From Takakia lepidozioides (lineage: Eukaryota; Streptophyta; Takakiopsida; Takakiales; Takakiaceae), in NCBI GenBank assembly GCA_030704615.1, contig CM060733.1:16122001-16186000 (forward strand): a DNA stretch of 64,000 nucleotides, in the 5' to 3' direction. Both the position numbers and the translations under genes were made by a program. Shown here one piece after another: positions 11,426-22,222 of this stretch; the stretch's first letter is position 1; each line of letters opens with the position of its first letter. Under the pieces are notes generated by a model. That model was not told the origin of the DNA and ran no database searches. It was given only the letters and a program-made list of their open reading frames with translations.

Positions 11426-13326
11426 ATGCCGCCCGCATGTTCGGACTCGGAAATCTTTGGGCAGAATTCCAGAGGCGATGGCGCGCTTGGCTTAGAGTCA
11501 TTACGGATGCAAACAAGTAGTGCGAAGGGCATGGGCAAAGCTCCAGCCTCTAAGTCTATGTCTGCGATAGCCTATGACGGCCCTGACATAGATGATGAGG
11601 ATACCAGCGCACCGGAAAGAGAGATTCCGAAGGTTCTGTCTGTCATTGCTGCAGTTCTGGAGCGACTGGTGGCAAGAAATGAGCAGGTTGCGAATGCTTC
11701 ATATACGGGGAGCCCCTTGAACCCTCGCAAGCTTACCATCTTCCATGGACTGAGGGCTCCTAGCATCACTATCTCTAAGTATCTGGAGCGCATCTTCAAG
11801 TACACGAGTTGTAGCCCTTCATGCTTTGTCGTTGGTTATGTATACATCGATCGGCTCATTCATCGACAACCTGATTTACCTGTTACCTCTCTCAATGTGC
11901 ATCGCCTGCTTGTGACAAGCTGCATGGTGGCCACCAAAATGCTCGATGACGTGTAAGTAGCCCTGTCAATAAAAGTCTTTTTCTAAACGCTGTGTGCTGT
12001 GGTTTATATGACAAGGACGTAGTGAGCAGGCATTAGGTTGTATTTGGCCTTCGGGTCGATGAGGCCCGGAGCAAGGTAGTGGACCCGTTCATTAGGGCTT
12101 ATGTGTCTTTGCCCGCTGTATAGACAATGCTGTCAATTTGGAGTGCAAGGCTAATTCAACTGCCGGGCTTACAGCCACTCTTTAAGACCCTGAAACTTGT
12201 GTTCCAGATGAGGTGCTGCCTGGTGTGGGCCACCTCAGGGTTTCTCAAAACACTCTGCCCTCTGGAGTTCACAAATTGTCTCCTGGTGTTGTAGCTACAA
12301 TTAGTGTCTGTGAAGGGTTTACCTGAGACTGTGTTGCCTCATACTGCTACATGAGAAATCTCTGCGGCCTCCCTGGAGGGGAGCCTTAGCGACTACCACC
12401 TTGGAGATGACCCTGGTTGTCCTTGGGACGATGTTCATTGCTGTGCTGATGCTGGTTTTCGCTCAAAAGAGCTTCTGTGGTATGTCACAGTTGGTTAGAG
12501 AAGATAAAGCTTTCATGTGGACATATTATGTTGGATTGACAAGGTGTACATGGTGCTGGGCCAACTTTATTTTGCCAGCCCATTGCTCTGATTCTTGGAT
12601 GGGCAGAGGAAAGCACTGTATGGACATGTTGATTCTCAAATTATTTGGAACAATCCATTGAAATTAGGATGGTATTATGATCGCAGTTGACATCAGATTG
12701 TTAGATAAGGTCCGGCTACATTCAGCACTTCCTTGCACAGGACCTGTAACTTGCACTGCACCATGTGCTGGTTGGGCAGTGTCACAGAGGTTGGCATGCA
12801 TGAAACATTACCTGTTGTGCTCTTCTCTGTAGAGTCTCTCTGTGCACTTCATGTGGAATAGTAAGTATCATGGGACCATTGTGGACTATTGTAATATCTT
12901 GTTAACTACATTGTGCTGGCTTAGTTGGTTAGCTTACTCATTCTCACTTAACAATGTATGCACTGCAGACATTTCAACAATGCATTTTTTGCGAGGGTAG
13001 GGGGTGTGAGCACTGCTGAGTTAAATCGGCTGGAGCTTGAGTTCTTGTTTCGCCTCGACTTCCGGTTATCAGTGACAACAAATGTGTTTGAGAGCTACTG
13101 CTCTTACCTGGAGAAGGAGGTTTTAAGTGTTAGCCAGCGCGTGGAGAAAAGTCTTCCTGCATTTGGCAGTGTGCCTCCCGCTGCAGCTGCTGAGTTGACA
13201 CCTGTGCAGAAGAAGAGAATTGCTGCACTTAGCCATGTCAAGCTTAACCAAGCTCATGTGTCTGTAAACTACCCGCGTGCAGCTATCTCCTCCATTATTT
13301 CCAGAGAATCCCCCCCTAGTCGTTGA
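11426..13326 (+). CDS. U/P-type (PHO80-like) cyclin
   Basis: Two exons, 11426-11952 and 12969-13326, joined at phase 2 (donor GTAAGT, acceptor CTGCAG), giving 294 aa. The cyclin box runs from about residue 70 to 215: ISKYLERIFKYTSCSPSCF, YVYIDRLIHRQP, LNVHRLLVTSCMVATKMLDD and, across the junction, VHFNNAFFARVGGVSTAELN then LELEFLFRLDFRL. These are hallmarks of plant CYCU/CYCP cyclins, related to yeast Pho80, which bind CDKA-type kinases; members have been linked to cell-cycle re-entry, phosphate and hormone responses. The intron sits just after LDD. Start: a TGA abuts the ATG at 11426, so the frame cannot extend upstream; an internal ATG at 11507 is an alternative start that would still leave a full cyclin box. 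The C-terminal tail after the box is Ala/Ser-rich. No frame damage is seen. Confidence 0.92.
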
Positions 13327-15821
13327 AGTATTCCCTGCCCCATCCTCTTCCTCTCTTGATCTCTTGCCCCCTCACCCTCTTTTGAAATTCTGGTTTGCGT
13401 TCCACAAAAGAGGATAGTAGTTTAGATAAGTGATAGATGAAACTCATTGCTTGATACTCCAGATACATATGTTGTTGGGATGCAGACGTTCTTGCCATAA
13501 TTTGCACCTTTGATGGGACAGTCTTACCTGGGGTCCAATCCCTCTGCGATGGTGAGGTAAGGCTGCAGACTATTCTTGTATACCTGGAATCCTTGCCTGA
13601 GCTTCTTTAATGGCAAGTTAGTACAAAGACACTTGGTTTCTGGATGTCAACATGGTATAGTCTCCCCCAATATTGAGAATAATAAAATGGAGAGAAAAAA
13701 GGGGGAAAAAAAAAAATGCGGTTTTACTCTAGTTTGATATGGGAAGAGTTTGAACCAAGTACTCTGAGCAATCAACAATAGGCGCAGCTCTACTTGAAAT
13801 TGGTGTCGTCATTGTAGACATCAAAGCATGTAGTGGCATGGTGATCAAACAAAAACTGGCCAAAGGGTTCTGTGCGCTAGGTGAGGATGCTGTATTGCAA
13901 GCAGCATCTCCTGGTGCCAGGCCTCAGATGTCTTCACTCATCACAGGCCCCCACGGCCATTTGCTACCACATGAGAAGAAGGCGGTCGTCAAGCTTGTTA
14001 AGCATTCAGTGACTGTTGTTAAAAGCTTTAGGTGTATGAAGGTAAGATGGGTCAGTAAGTGGTTTCAGAAAACATCTTCTTGATGGTGTCCTTCTCCAGC
14101 AAGAAGTACTGCTTAGCAGTTTCGATTGCCTCCACGCTTGGGCCATTGTGTTTCTTTTTGCCTTGAATATATCAATGCGATATCAAGAAAGCCTGGTTCC
14201 AGTATGATGATTTTTGTACCTTGCACTCTCAGATATCACTCTCTGATGCCCTCGACTAAGTTTGAGTGAAGAGCTCCAAGAATGACAGCTTTGACCTTGT
14301 TGAACATGGGATCAGTTGTCTGTATGAAAGCCACTGGTGCTTGTACCATTGTATTCTTCAATTTTTCTGACTCTAAAATGATGACAACGTTGTTTTCAGA
14401 GTCGATCTGTTTCAGATGTGAAATGAACACGTTGCCATCTAACCTTGAATGCAGATCCCGGGCAGGGAGAGTATGGCGCGTGCTGAATATGCAAACGATG
14501 TTATGTCAATTTGTGGTGTGAGTGTGCATGTTACTGGTGACAATCTTTTGTATTTGTTCTCTCTTAGTCAGGTGTGTAGACCTAGGCTTGTTAACCAACT
14601 GGTTTGACTTATTGAGGAGTAGTTTCTCTATGCCTAAAGCTCTGCTGTCCACATTACTCTCATCTGTCATCTGCCCTTCTTGAGCAGTGCGACTGGCATT
14701 GTGACATTTGTGGCAGTTTGGGGGCTAGAGCATGAGTTCTGGAAGCAGCCTGTGTTTGTAGCATGATGTGCGCAAACATATTTATTGCCTAAAGCTTGTG
14801 AACAATCATGAAGATTGACGAGCCCAGCAGTTTAGAGATTCACCTCCCGACAATCTCTAAAGGCGCTTCAGAGAACAAAGAGTGCGCACAATGGTCCCTT
14901 TTTCGGTAACAACGTAAAGTTATCCTACGTCATTAGCGGCGTGGTATCTGAATTCCTGATCATCTTCGTATCGATCGTACCCGTTCAGTGCTCTTAACTG
15001 TTGTTTTCTGGAGTTGCGAAGGAATTAGCTGCCAAATGGCATCGTAGACGCTGCAGAGTTACGAGGACTAGGTGATCAGAGGTTTATCTTTCGGGAATCT
15101 GGCGTGCTTGTGGTGAGCGGATTTTTTTCCCCAAAAAGATTAGTCACAGTGTGTGATGCACAGGCCATGACCCGCGAGCGTAGATCTGTGCACAAGACCA
15201 GTGCATGCAGAGTGCAGCTGGACTTGGCCAGAACAGAAGAGTTGCTGCTCGAGAAGCTAATACAGGCCTCAGTGATTTTGCGTAACGTAGAATCTCATAT
15301 GTTTTCGTGAACCTTGTACGTTATTCCTCCCTTAAGTACAGATGGCTCTTTGAATTGAATGGGCTACTTGGGGAAGGTAGTACTGTAGAACAGGATCAAA
15401 CTTGTTCTGGCACTGATGTCTAGTCTCCTGCTGCACAAGGAGGAGCCAACGAGGTACATGAATTTCAACTTTATATAATGGTTGCTTGCAAAAATTTCTG
15501 AACATGAAGGCTGTCTACTCCTTGCCTTTTTCACATGATAGTCAGCTGGCATGATTAGCTGTTTGCCCCACACAATCCTCTGCAGCACACCAGCCTTCTG
15601 ACAAACTGCTCCAAACTAGGCCCCTTGCTGAAATCAGATCTTTTCATTTGTAATGAAGCAGACAAGTTCCCTACCACGAGTCCTGAGAGAAAAATTTGAA
15701 CAAGATGGATTCTAGATATCACATAGCTGACAGGCCAATTGTCAATCCGAAGGTCAACCTTGTTAGAAATATTGTAACTTTTGAGTTTGCTGCAAAAACA
15801 ATATACCCAACATTCGTAGGA
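13327..15821. other. Intergenic DNA with unassigned frames
   Basis: No gene can be assigned. A poly-A tract lies near 13705-13717. On the minus strand at 14044-14450, conceptual translation gives protein-like text (VFISHLKQIDSENNVVIILE in one frame, then EAIETAKQYFLLEKDTIKKM in another) interrupted by a frameshift and stops. This looks like a decayed coding fragment whose family I do not recognise. Confidence 0.4.
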
Positions 15822-16387
15822 GGAAATGAAATGAAATGGTGCTTTATAACGTCCGCGGAAAGCTCACAGAGCTTATGGGACAAAATGGAAGAAAAAACAT
15901 GAGAGAGGAAACAAAACCAGAACCCAAGAATGAGAACTAGTTAATGTTCTAGTGATTACAGTCTAAGGGTGAAGGCCTCGTGCAGGTAAGCTGCCAAGCA
16001 TTTCTTATCCTCATAGTGGAAGACCTCAATGAGAGATTGGGTTCCACTGAATAAACAGTGGAATCTCCCACGGATCTCGACGTAGTGTAGAGGGCAGTAG
16101 AAGAAGAAGTGTTCTTCAGTTTCAATTTCCCGGCTGCGCCCTATGCAAGCTGGACAGAGGCGATCCTCCCGATGCAGGTTTTCCCATCTGCCAGTCTCTA
16201 TCCGTAGGTTGTGGGAACCCACCCTGAACCGCCCCAATGCCCTTAGAAGGGAAGGTGATAAGGATGCTGAAAGGTAATTTGGCCTCAAGATTCTATCATC
16301 TCGGAGCACCAAGAATGTCTCTTGATAGAAGTGGAGCTTTGTCGTGAGATTGGGTAGCTTCAAAGTTCTCTTGACATGTAATTCCAT
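15822..16387 (-). mobile_element. Non-LTR retrotransposon (LINE) 3' fragment
   Basis: The minus-strand frame 15956-16387 (143 aa) has the C-terminal reverse-transcriptase-associated zinc motif of non-LTR elements: LGRFRVGSHNLRIETGRW followed by LCPAC and TEEHFFFYCP, a C..C...H....C arrangement. Downstream (15822-15955) is a 3' untranslated part ending in short ATTTC repeats, a simple-repeat LINE tail. The reverse transcriptase core and endonuclease are absent, so it is heavily 5' truncated or decayed; how far it extends beyond 16400 is unclear. Confidence 0.7.
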
Positions 16388-16399
16388 GAGCTCTCTAGT

Positions 16400-17284
16400 C
16401 TTGCGGTCATGTCAGGATGTGATGTCCACCCTTCTGAATTTGTTAATAGGGAAGCAGTAGAGAGTCCGTTGCGCTGAAATAAACTGTCCACTCGAGCATA
16501 CCATGAGTGCCTGAAACCTGTAGCTTTGAGACAGATTTTGAGCTGAGATTTCTCATGAGCGTCCGTAACCGGAGGAAGCCCTTTAAGTCATATTAAGCTG
16601 TAGAAACAGGGAAAATTTATCAATCCCTTTGTATTTCTTAGACTTGGACCCACTGAGGCTATGATAACCTTCTCTGTAAATTTTTGAGTCTGAACCTTCC
16701 AATGTCAAAAAATTTGGTGACCTCAAGTTTTGAGCACATTTCTCACCAAATTAGCCTACATTCTACCAGTCCTTCCCCTACAATGTTCTTACCACTCCCT
16801 ACAGTTTATGTCTCAAAAATCGTCTGATTAGAATAGCTGAAGTTCCTTTTAGACAGGTTTCTTTTACAAGACCGTAAGTATATAGCATTAGCTATTTTAA
16901 GAATAGGTAGAGACGTAGAGACCAGACTACCTAATTGAGCTGAAGGAGACAAACAATCAATCTCCTTGATGACCTCTATGGTTGGGAAGAGAGCTCCTTT
17001 GTAAGAGCTAGATCTTACAGTTTTTGTGCTGGGTTAAATTTATACAACAATTAGATCGCCTTGGCTTGCACTGCTGGATCTTTGGAAGATATTTAAATTT
17101 AAGATCTACAACTATGTATAGGATGCCTATTGTAACAGATCTGCGGTCTAACTCACAAAAAATAAATTAAACGAAACCTATTTTCCTTGCCCCAACGCTG
17201 GCCTTAAGTACTTTTTGGAAGTAGCTGATCAAGGACGAGATCAACCTAAAAAAACTACCACGGTCGGATTACGGAGATAATAGC
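16400..17284. other. Unassigned AT-rich stretch
   Basis: Lies between the LINE fragment and the first copy of the C/D cassette spacer. No conserved frame or transposon end recognised; it may hold the decayed 5' part of the LINE at 15822-16387. Confidence 0.4.
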
Positions 17285-17351
17285 TTTCAAACACAAGGGT
17301 TACCGAGTCTGCTGAAGGCAGAAGAACTTTGTTATGTTCAGAGAGATCCTC

Positions 17352-17412
17352 CGAACAACTAAGCCAACTTTCTCTTTCCGCGGACGTTATAAAGCACCAT
17401 TTCATTTCATTT
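17352..17412 (+). mobile_element. Very short LINE 3' end inside the unit spacer
   Basis: 39 bases here are identical, in inverted orientation, to the 3' end of the LINE fragment at 15822-15862, including the CCGCGGACGTTATAAAGCAC segment and the ATTTC repeat tail. The insertion splits a block that is uninterrupted in the second unit at about 20690. This fits a 5'-truncated retroposed copy of about 60 bp. Confidence 0.55.
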
Positions 17413-18454
17413 CATTTCTTTTGTGACTTGCTGGTGTATTTGGAGAGATTTTGTCTGAAAGCACTTTGTACTAGCATCATATAGCCATTGAAAATTAACA
17501 TGGACAAGACACCCACATTGCTGCGATCACATCCTCAGTGCCGCATACTAATTTTATCAGCTTAATAAGCAAGACCAAATGCTTGATGAGTTTTCTGCCC
17601 TATTAAGGCTGGCCAACCTATGAAGTGACATTTTAAAAACCAGCTTGAGGACTTTGCTAAAGCACCGGGACATACATGACATACACAGTACATTAATAGC
17701 CCAGCCACCCCATAAGAATTCGTCACACACCTTCTCAATAGTGCAGAGGGCATTGTGCCAGGAAGGGTTGGTCCATCAGCATCTGGCGGGGCGTAGCTAC
17801 ACCGCGACTCTTGGACTGTCGGTCTCGAGTGCAACCATGACCGATCCAGTGGCTTCCGCTTCCCGTTGGCAGCCCAACTGTGCTTGACTTCACCGTACGT
17901 GTATCTGGAGCCCCTCTTCTAAGCCCCCGTCCTCTAACTGCAACCTAGTTTTCTGTGACCTGTTCTAGAGCTGCAGTCAAAACCTGCGATTCCGTTGAGG
18001 TTGAGATTCCGTTACCGTTTATTGGGCACAGCAATTCATCCGTCAAGCTCAATTCTAGTACAGAAATCCGAGTACAGAACTACTCAAAGAATGCTTACTG
18101 TATCGTTGATCAATGGTGCTTGAAATGATTATGAATATGATTACGATAATGGCACAAATTAGATAGACACCTAATCAGTCATCATTTCGTACTGTAACGT
18201 GATAATGCTCGCAAGATGTTCATGATCAACTGAGTCTAAGCTGCCGCTGCACAGAAGTGTACACATCCCGAGCTAGTGCCTACTTGTACTCCCTTTCTAC
18301 TCACATGTGGATCTCTCTTCTCATCTCAAGTGATTGTACATGCATGCAGCTGGTGGTGCAATAATTTTCCTCCCTCTGAGCCCGATTGAAGCAAAATATC
18401 ACACTCTCGAAGATTACTGGTCTTGTTCTGAAAGGAAGTTTTACAGTCCAGATC

Positions 18455-20247
18455 ATGAATACTAGAGCCGGGAGAGCTGTAGGCCACAAAGGCTGGGCAT
18501 GTTCATCGGGCGCCCATGCTTTGAGTCACAAGAGTCATGAAGAGTTGCTTAAGACAGCAAAGGAGGTGGGTATATTGAAGAAGAAGTCTCCCTTCTTCCT
18601 AAAGACGATCAACAAAAGCTTGTTGGCCAGTAGACAACAACCCAGACTGGTATATATGCTAACACCATTCATCTTTGCACAACTAGTTATACTCTACAGT
18701 GCTCCACATTGAACGGTAAATCCATAATCTGAGACGTTGTTTATTGGAATGATTGCCCTAAGTTGCCATTTGGTTGTTCAATCACCCAGACCTCCTCGGT
18801 TCTCTTAGACTCGGCACAGTTGTTTTTGAGCAAGTTATCTGATAAATCCTCTATGTCAACGTCGTCTCCTGACAGGGGGTGCCTCGTACATTCTGGAGGG
18901 CGCACTGTCACAAGGTGGCAGAAACAGTCACCTTGGAAGGCTCACATGGCCGGCAGTGGAAGGTCGACGTCAAAATGGAAAGAAGGCAGAAGCCATTTGG
19001 GCGTTTCGGGACTGGCTGGAGGGAGTTTGCATTCGACCACGACCTCAAAATCGGAGACCAGCTTGTCTTCACTCTAGTTTCACACTCTCATTTTACTGTT
19101 CGAGTGTTTGACAAGTTTGGCAAACGGAAAGCAATCCCACCACCTACGGAGTATCCTTGGATCCATACTGGGGTGGAGTCATGGCTCCGTAGCAATGACA
19201 TTCGTATCCACCGCCGGGCCAAAAGCTTGCCAGAGCGCAAGTACGCAGTCGAGATTGAATCCGGCCTGAAAACATTGCGGAAGCCAGATACTAATGTTCC
19301 ACACAATGTAACTAACATGATGAAGTCATTCCCAATGCATGTTTCCAGCAGGGGTCCCATTTCCGACAACGCGAGGGCTACGGTGGTAATGGAGGGCAGG
19401 GCATACGCACGGCAGATAACGAACCCCAATTTCCTGCTGATTATGAGAGGCTCTCAAGTCCACGGCAAGTCTTCGTTGGTGGGACCTTCTCACTTTTCAC
19501 CATCCTGGTTCTAAGTTAGCAGCATTAGATCTTCATTGAGGAGAAAGGGTGGGGAACCAGATCTATGCACAAACTTATTCAACTTGTCGACCTTGTCGAC
19601 CGCTGGCATACTCTAGAGATAATCCGTAACTCGAGTCTGGACTGCCTAGGTAGGAGGGTGAAGGGGGAGACAGGACAAGGGACTGAGCTCAAGGGCCCCA
19701 TGAGGCGAAGCTGGACTACACCCACAATATCCTGGAAAGTGTAGTAGCTCACAAATTGTAGCCTCGGGTCGGCGACTGACTCATATTTAACGCAAACATC
19801 TAGGATCTATTGAAGCGTTGGGAAAGTGGAATTCTTGTTACAACTTGTTCAGGAACTTACGTCCGTAGTATATCGGGTGCAAACACATAGCGTGATCACT
19901 TCATTAAATTGTTTGTGATCAATTCATTAAATTGTCTCTGATCTTGGCAGGAAATACCTTTCGAATTCGTCAGGGAATCGAGGATGCCACCAAAGAAATT
20001 TAGTGTGCGCCTGATCGATTGCACAGGCAAAATGTGGAATCCTCAATGCGTAGGGGAGCACCCTTACAGTAGGGAGCTGAACTCTCAAGATTGGGCACAT
20101 TTTGCGCTCCACCATGGCCTTGAGGAAGGAGATATTTGTGTTTTTGAGCTAACCCATAACTCTGACTTCACAATACTGGTCCGCATCTTCCCCTTAGTGG
20201 AAGTCCCTGAAACTGTGGGAGGGAACAGCCATAGATCTTTCAAATAA
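18455..20247 (+). CDS. Two-B3-domain DNA-binding protein, copy C
   Basis: Three exons, 18455-18649, 18876-19478 and 19951-20247, all phase 0 (donors GTATAT and GTGGGA, acceptors GACAG and GGCAG), giving 364 aa. First B3 domain about residues 41-130: KKKSPFFLKTI, then VTLEGSHGRQWKVDVK, GWREFAFDHDLKIGDQLVF and FTVRVFDK. Second B3 domain about 245-355: NPNFLLIMRGSQVHGKSSL joined across the exon 2/3 junction to EIPFEFV, then FSVRLIDCTGKMWNPQ, WAHFALHHGLEEGDICVFEL and FTILVRIFPL. The basic linker between them (about 131-240) resembles that of copy D. The start is the ATG conserved in all copies; an upstream in-frame ATG at 18386 is not conserved. Two-B3 proteins of this layout recall the REM group of plant transcription factors; the subfamily and the targets are unknown. 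The gene is a direct tandem duplicate of copy D. Confidence 0.85.
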
Positions 20248-20584
20248 ATCTATCAAAAACGACATTTAGTGGTCTCACTTCCGCCCGGCCTTTGTGTGCA
20301 GCTGATCATGAGTACACTTTAAAAGCAGTAGCCAGATTGAATTACTCAGTAAATGGTGACACAACAGGAATGTCAATCTCGAGCAGCAACATGCTTGGAT
20401 TGCCTAATTGGGAGAGGCCAGGGAGAAGCCTAGGTATCAGAAGATCGAATCTGGAAGCCTCCATCTGTCGCTCAGTACAGTTCTCGTCTTCATTTCGAGC
20501 CCTTCACTTTGAACAAAGAAACTTGAAATTTTCTTGTTCTATTGTCATTGAAAGAAAAATGATTTGACCCTTCAACATTAAAGC

Positions 20585-20747
20585 TTTCAAACACAAGGGT
20601 TACTGAAGTGGCTGCTTGCACGGAAGGCAATGAGAGCTTTGTAATGTTCACAGAAGTTACCAAAAAATTTCGAACAACTCCCTTTTATGACTACTTGGAG
20701 GAATTCAGTCTCAAAGCACTTGGTAAGTACTACCGTATATCCAAAAG
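20585..20747 (+). repeat. Second copy of the unit-spacer block, coding-like
   Basis: Matches 17285-17500. One frame is open for about 50 codons here (VTEVAACTEGNESFVMFTEV and onward) and ends at a good donor (GGTAAGTAC at 20730). The first copy is interrupted by a LINE tail. It may be an exon remnant of an unidentified gene carried along with the B3 cassette. Confidence 0.4.
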
Positions 20748-21559
20748 TTAACCCCTAATGGACGAGGCTGTTTTTAGTGGGCCCACTCCAAAACAGCACA
20801 TACCCTCACGGATGAGGGTATATCTCCCAACTAAGAAACATCCACAGGGATGAACCGTATGAAAAGGAGGCTACCTACCTCATGCACCTGCTGTAAGACT
20901 TTCAGCCCATTTCACCGTGTCATTAGGAAGATCATAACAAAATGGTAAGCTCTAAATCTGTAGTGTATTCCAATTTTAGAGGGAAAATTTGGTTTGACCA
21001 GGCAGTTGGACCGAAAAAATATTTATTCCTTCCAAGACCCCAACCACATTCCAATTCTCAGGCACCTAAAGCAACTTGCCCCAAATTTGCAAAGCAGAAT
21101 TCCAAAATCTGCATAGGGTTCCTTTGTATGGGAAACAGGGGGGTCAAAAAACACTATTTGCTTCAATTGACCTGTAATTCAGCCATAGGGGTCGAAATTG
21201 GCATTGGAACCACAATTCCAACGGTGGAATTGTTCCTCCTATGATTTCCTACTACCTCCAAAAAGAATTCTGAATTCTAACCAAAATGCAGGCAGAGATT
21301 TCTAAGTAGGTGAATTTCTACTTGAATCCCAGCTCAGCCGTAGACAATTCCGGTACAAAAAGGGGGCTACGTCACCGATTTACACAGAAAACTCGGGGGA
21401 CCCCAAAATCGACACCCAAAAAAGGGCCCGGGAACGCCCGACGCTTTGGCGTTCCACCCGACAGACAACTGAAAAACTAACAACTACCAACCGTCACAAA
21501 TGTGGCCCATCTGTCTTCAAGCTCCCCGTGAGCACCTGTTTTTCCTTTGAATGCAGCGA

Positions 21560-22160
21560 ACCCAAACCACACACCACCCCGAAGACATGATCCACGAACT
21601 GGGGGGGAGTTGAACCCCCCGATCTGCCTAGTGTGCAGACAAACAGCAAACAGCACCCCCAAAACCACAACCAGCAAGCATGACTGCTGCGCCCCTGCGC
21701 CCCCCCCGTCCCCCCAAAACTGTGAAACCACCCAAACACAACGCACACACGCCAACACTGAAGGACCCCCATCATCTCCACAGCCCCTCAACCAACAGCA
21801 ACAGATCCCCATCACCCCCACAGCCTGTAAACCATCACCAGCCCTTCCCCCATCACCAAAATAGCCCACAATGAGCAAGCAGCAAACCCCCATGACCCCC
21901 CCACTCCCAAAATTGCCCATCAACCAGCAGCAGCATGACCCCCACACCCCTCCACTGCCATTGAACCATCACCACCAGCCCCCCATGACCCCCACTGCCA
22001 GTCAACCAGCATGGATACACACAACCCCTCAACCTGAGAAGAACCCATACCCACCACAGAATCAGAGATACCCACGCACACACGTCATCCACAACCTCCA
22101 GCATATCTGCATGCAGTCCCACACCCTGGTGAACCCCCACCCACACAAACATATGCACGC
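21560..22160. other. Strongly strand-asymmetric C-rich tract in piggyBac 1
   Basis: The plus strand is rich in CCCCC, ACCCCCA and CATCACC motifs, forming degenerate repeats with very little G. In the transposase transcript (minus strand) this is a G-rich 3' region just after the stop codon at 22223, with many GGG runs. The Pro-rich and Gly/Cys-rich open frames on either strand are composition artefacts. Confidence 0.6.
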
Positions 22161-22222
22161 ACAAAGAAAGAAGACAGTGCAGCAAGCCAGAATTCAGTCA
22201 CCTCAAGGCATGCCGGTGTGTC

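Larger units (their letters stand above)
17285..20580 (+). repeat. Tandem segmental unit containing B3 copy C
   Basis: The unit starts with a block at 17285-17500 that reappears at 20585-20745, continues with a spacer whose sequence (17570 onward, TAAGCAAGACC) resumes at 26782 after the piggyBac insertions, then a segment at 17700-17880 matching 27480-27645, then the B3 gene. The second unit therefore runs 20585 to about 30600 and holds copy D, enlarged by 6 kb of piggyBac DNA. Without that insertion both units are about 3.3-4 kb and directly repeated. Confidence 0.75.

Noticed and set aside
15822-17412. A single DNA transposon bounded by the 39-bp inverted repeat
   Set aside because: No flanking target duplication is seen. 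The left repeat is the tail of a LINE 3' region, a third copy of that 3' region exists at 35655-35745, and the right copy splits a block known intact elsewhere, which fits two retroposed ends better.
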